From DATAFT01 sp035544635 (lineage in GTDB: Bacteria > Acidobacteriota > Thermoanaerobaculia > Multivoradales > Multivoraceae), in assembly GCA_035544635.1 (NCBI GenBank), contig DATKDQ010000187.1, forward strand, positions 1 to 7,572: a DNA stretch of 7,572 nucleotides, written 5' to 3'. This document shows, in pieces, positions 5,755 to 7,572 of this stretch. Below the pieces are notes generated by a model, which saw only the letters and a program-made list of their open reading frames with translations, was not told where the DNA came from and searched no databases. Within the stretch, counting starts at the first letter, position 1. Each line of letters begins with the position of its first letter. Position numbers and translations under genes: made by a program.

Positions 5755-6228
5755 ATGGCCAGAGGCGAGGCTCGGGAGCCGGCGGTGATCGTTCGCGGGG
5801 AGGGGGGATTGGAGCAGGAGATCGAGATCGGCTCGCATCGCCTGCGTGCCGACGAGCCGGCCGCGGTCGGCGGCACCGATCGCGGGGCGACGCCGTACCA
5901 GCTCCTGCTCGCGGCGCTGGGGTCCTGCATGTCGATGACGGTGTCGCTCTACGCGCAGCGCAAGGGCTTTCCGCTGGAGGGCGTCGAGGTCCGACTGAGC
6001 CACGACAAGATCCACGCCGAGGACTGCGCCGAGTGCGAGACGCGCGAGGGCAAGATCGATCGCATCGCGACCGAGGTCCGACTCGACGGCCCGCTCGACG
6101 ACGAGCAGCGCGCCCGCCTGCTCGAGATCGCCGGCCGCTGCCCGGTGAAACGCACGCTCCGCTCCGAGATCCAGTTCGTCGACGGGTCGAGCGCGGGTCC
6201 TCCGGCAAGTCCACCCCCGGCGGGCTGA
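5755..6228 (+). CDS. OsmC/Ohr-family protein, probable thiol-dependent peroxidase
   Basis: OsmC-family proteins reduce organic hydroperoxides with a pair of cysteines and act in the cytoplasm, usually as a tightly intertwined homodimer. The 157-residue product has the expected layout: an N-terminal beta region with GTDRGATPYQLLLAALGSC (40-58), the peroxidatic C58 at the start of the central helix (GSCMSMTVSLYAQRKG), and the resolving C129 in EIAGRCPVKRTL (125-136). An extra pair, C91 and C94, lies in HAEDCAECE (87-95), a motif I associate with the YhfA-like OsmC branch rather than with classical OsmC or Ohr; a redox or metal role for it is not established here. The last 13 residues or so are a Gly/Ser/Pro/Ala tail. 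The start is fixed by AGGAGG at 5744. It is transcribed away from the oxidase, whose reaction makes peroxide, so shared control would be sensible, but this is inference. Confidence 0.93.
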   Translation: MARGEAREPAVIVRGEGGLEQEIEIGSHRLRADEPAAVGGTDRGATPYQLLLAALGSCMSMTVSLYAQRKGFPLEGVEVRLSHDKIHAEDCAECETREGKIDRIATEVRLDGPLDDEQRARLLEIAGRCPVKRTLRSEIQFVDGSSAGPPASPPPAG

Positions 6229-6235
6229 TCGCCGC

Positions 6236-6241
6236 TATACT
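6236..6241 (+). promoter_or_regulatory. Candidate -10 box (TATACT) for the poly(A) polymerase gene
   Basis: TATACT matches the sigma-70 -10 consensus at five of six bases in an otherwise GC-rich stretch just after the osmC stop. No -35 hexamer is visible 16-18 bp upstream, in sequence that lies inside the osmC-like gene. Transcription would begin near 6248-6250, at the GTG start codon itself, so the message could be leaderless. That would agree with the lack of a ribosome site. Confidence 0.3.
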
Positions 6242-6249
6242 TCCCGGGC

Positions 6250-7572
6250 GTGGTGGAACCGAGAACCGATACAGCGCAGCCATCGAGCTTTCCCTCGCCC
6301 CGGATCCTTCCCCGCGCGCGCCACACTCTCTCCCGCCGCTCGATCGATCCGAACGCCCTGAAGGTCCTTTATCGGCTCGAGCGCTCGGGCTTCGAGTCGT
6401 GCCTGGTGGGCGGCAGCGTGCGCGACCTGCTGCTCGGCCGCGAGCCCAAGGACTTCGACGTCGCGACCGACGCGCGGCCGGGCGAGGTGCGCCGGCTGTT
6501 CCGCAACTCGCGCATCATCGGGCGCCGCTTCCGGCTGGTGCACGTCTACTTCCGCGACAGCATCGTCGAGGTCTCGACCTTCCGCGCCGGCGCCGAGCGC
6601 GACGCCGAGGAGCCCGAGGTCGAGCACGCGGCTGCCGCCGGCGGGCACGCAGGCCTCGGGCAGGACGGTCTCGAGGAGGAGGTCGAGGGCGACGGGGACG
6701 ACTTCATCGAGGACGTGCTGGCCGAGGACAACGTCTTCGGCAGCCCGCCCGAGGACGCCTTCCGCCGCGACTTCACGATCAACGCGCTGTTCTACAGGAT
6801 CGCCGACTTCTCGGTCGTCGACTACGTCGGCGGGGTCGAGGACTTGGGCCAGGGCCTGATCCGCGTGATCGGCGATCCCAACATCCGTTTTCGCGAGGAT
6901 CCGGTGCGCATGCTGCGCGCCTGCGAGCTCGCCGGCCGTCTCGGCTTCCGCATCGACGACGACGCCCAGCGCGCGATCCGCCGCTGGCGCCGCGAGATGG
7001 CCAAGGCCTCGCCGGCGCGGCTGGTCGAGGAGCTGCTCGAGATCCTGCGCTCCGGCCACGCCGGCCGCACGCTCCAGTGGCTGCTCGAGGTGGGGCTCGC
7101 CGAGATCTGGCTGCCGGAGCTCCAGGCGATGCTCGACGCCGAGGAGGAGGGGCTCGGTCCCTTCGGCCGCATCCTCCCCGTGCTCGACCGCGTGGTGGGC
7201 GGCGTGCGGGACGCGAGCGACTCTCTGCTGCTGGCCTGCCTGCTCGCTCCCTCGGTCGTGCTCCAGCGCCATCGCCGCGAGGAGCGCCGGCGCAAGCCGC
7301 TCGCCCGCGCCGAGGTGCGTGCGATCGTCGCGTCGACGATCGACGCGCTGGGCGAGCGCTTCGCGCTCTCGCACGCGCGCGCCAGGCGCACCGCCTCGAC
7401 GCTCGAGCTGTTCCAGCGCCTGTGCGAGCCACCGCCCCTCGACTGGACGGTGCGCCACGTCACCGCCCATCCCGGGTACCAGGAGGCGGTGCTCCTGTTC
7501 GAGATGCTCGCCGACGCCACCGGCGAGGGCCACGAGATGCTCGAGGCCTGGCGCATGGCCGCGCTCGAGGCC
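6250..7572 (+). CDS. pcnB: Poly(A) polymerase I (PcnB), 3' end cut by window
   Basis: PcnB adds adenosines to RNA 3' ends, marking transcripts for decay. The frame is open from GTG 6250 (or GTG 6253) to the window edge without a stop: 441 codons of an incomplete gene. Landmarks of the class II nucleotidyltransferase head are LVGGSVRDLLLG (52-63), the metal-binding pair in KDFDVAT (67-73), and IIGRRFRLVHV (89-99), whose GRRFRLVH form marks bacterial poly(A) polymerases rather than CCA-adding enzymes. EDAFRRDFTINALFY and REDPVRMLRACELAGRLGF follow, then the helical neck and body. The leader IDPNALKVLYRLERSGF (32-48) is typical. There is no ribosome site, so the start is less certain than the identity. 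An acidic stretch of about 48 residues (113-160) separates EVSTFR from NVFGSPPEDAFRRDF; in E. coli I recall about 25. It sits 21 bp after the osmC-like gene and is probably transcribed on its own. Confidence 0.93.
   Translation, partial: MVEPRTDTAQPSSFPSPRILPRARHTLSRRSIDPNALKVLYRLERSGFESCLVGGSVRDLLLGREPKDFDVATDARPGEVRRLFRNSRIIGRRFRLVHVYFRDSIVEVSTFRAGAERDAEEPEVEHAAAAGGHAGLGQDGLEEEVEGDGDDFIEDVLAEDNVFGSPPEDAFRRDFTINALFYRIADFSVVDYVGGVEDLGQGLIRVIGDPNIRFREDPVRMLRACELAGRLGFRIDDDAQRAIRRWRREMAKASPARLVEELLEILRSGHAGRTLQWLLEVGLAEIWLPELQAMLDAEEEGLGPFGRILPVLDRVVGGVRDASDSLLLACLLAPSVVLQRHRREERRRKPLARAEVRAIVASTIDALGERFALSHARARRTASTLELFQRLCEPPPLDWTVRHVTAHPGYQEAVLLFEMLADATGEGHEMLEAWRMAALEA

Noticed and set aside
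5700..5930. N-terminal extension of the oxidase to an ATG at 5930
   Set aside because: It would overlap most of the first third of the osmC-like gene and adds 77 residues of Ser/Pro/Arg-rich sequence before the FAD-binding fold; TTG at 5699 gives the expected N-terminus.
4459..6015. 518-codon minus-strand open frame across the oxidase gene
   Set aside because: It lies in another frame from the motif-bearing oxidase, is dominated by Arg/Ala repeats and runs through the start of the osmC-like gene.
6235..7533. 432-codon minus-strand open frame opposite pcnB
   Set aside because: The plus strand here encodes continuous poly(A) polymerase motifs; the antisense product has no domain and arises from base composition.
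1..7572. CRISPR array, transposase, rRNA or phage genes
   Set aside because: No regularly spaced repeats, no recombinase or transposase motifs and no RNA gene signatures were seen in either strand.

Overview
The window is 7.6 kb of very GC-rich bacterial DNA (roughly 70% G+C by eye) and is densely coding. Codon third positions are almost all G or C, which opens long but meaningless reading frames on the opposite strand. The gene content (a PcnB-type poly(A) polymerase, a histidine methyltransferase, a betaine-family ABC importer and a MaoC hydratase of the itaconyl/mesaconyl type) suggests a high-GC Gram-negative bacterium, perhaps from the former Deltaproteobacteria (Myxococcota or relatives). 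That placement is inference, with no marker gene to confirm it.

Layout, left to right. Positions 1-140 hold no gene. They contain three strong inverted repeats, the last ending at the stop codon of a 63-residue unknown protein (139-330, minus). The same strand then carries, in reading order from right to left, a flavin amine oxidase of the sarcosine/N-methyl-amino-acid oxidase type (5699-4557), a MaoC-fold hydratase (4462-3971), an ABC ATPase (3889-3086), a fused substrate-binding protein plus permease (3089-1476), EgtD (1479-403) and the small unknown protein. ATPase/permease and permease/egtD each overlap by 4 bp (GTGA and ATGA), so these three are almost certainly co-transcribed and translationally coupled. 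The two genes upstream are 94 bp and 81 bp apart and could belong to the same operon. On the plus strand, divergent from the oxidase, are an OsmC-family thiol peroxidase-like protein (5755-6228) and, 21 bp further on, a poly(A) polymerase gene (from 6250) that runs off the right end.

The most interesting part is the coupled ATPase, SBP-permease and egtD unit. EgtD makes hercynine (trimethyl-histidine), the first committed intermediate of ergothioneine. The importer belongs to the quaternary-amine family that includes glycine betaine, choline and ergothioneine transporters. No EgtB or EgtE sulfur-insertion enzyme lies in the window. The locus therefore looks like a histidine-betaine or ergothioneine acquisition-plus-synthesis cassette, next to an enzyme class that removes N-methyl groups from amino acids and a peroxide-defence protein. 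The family assignments are well supported by motifs; the substrate of the transporter and the metabolic link between the genes are inference.
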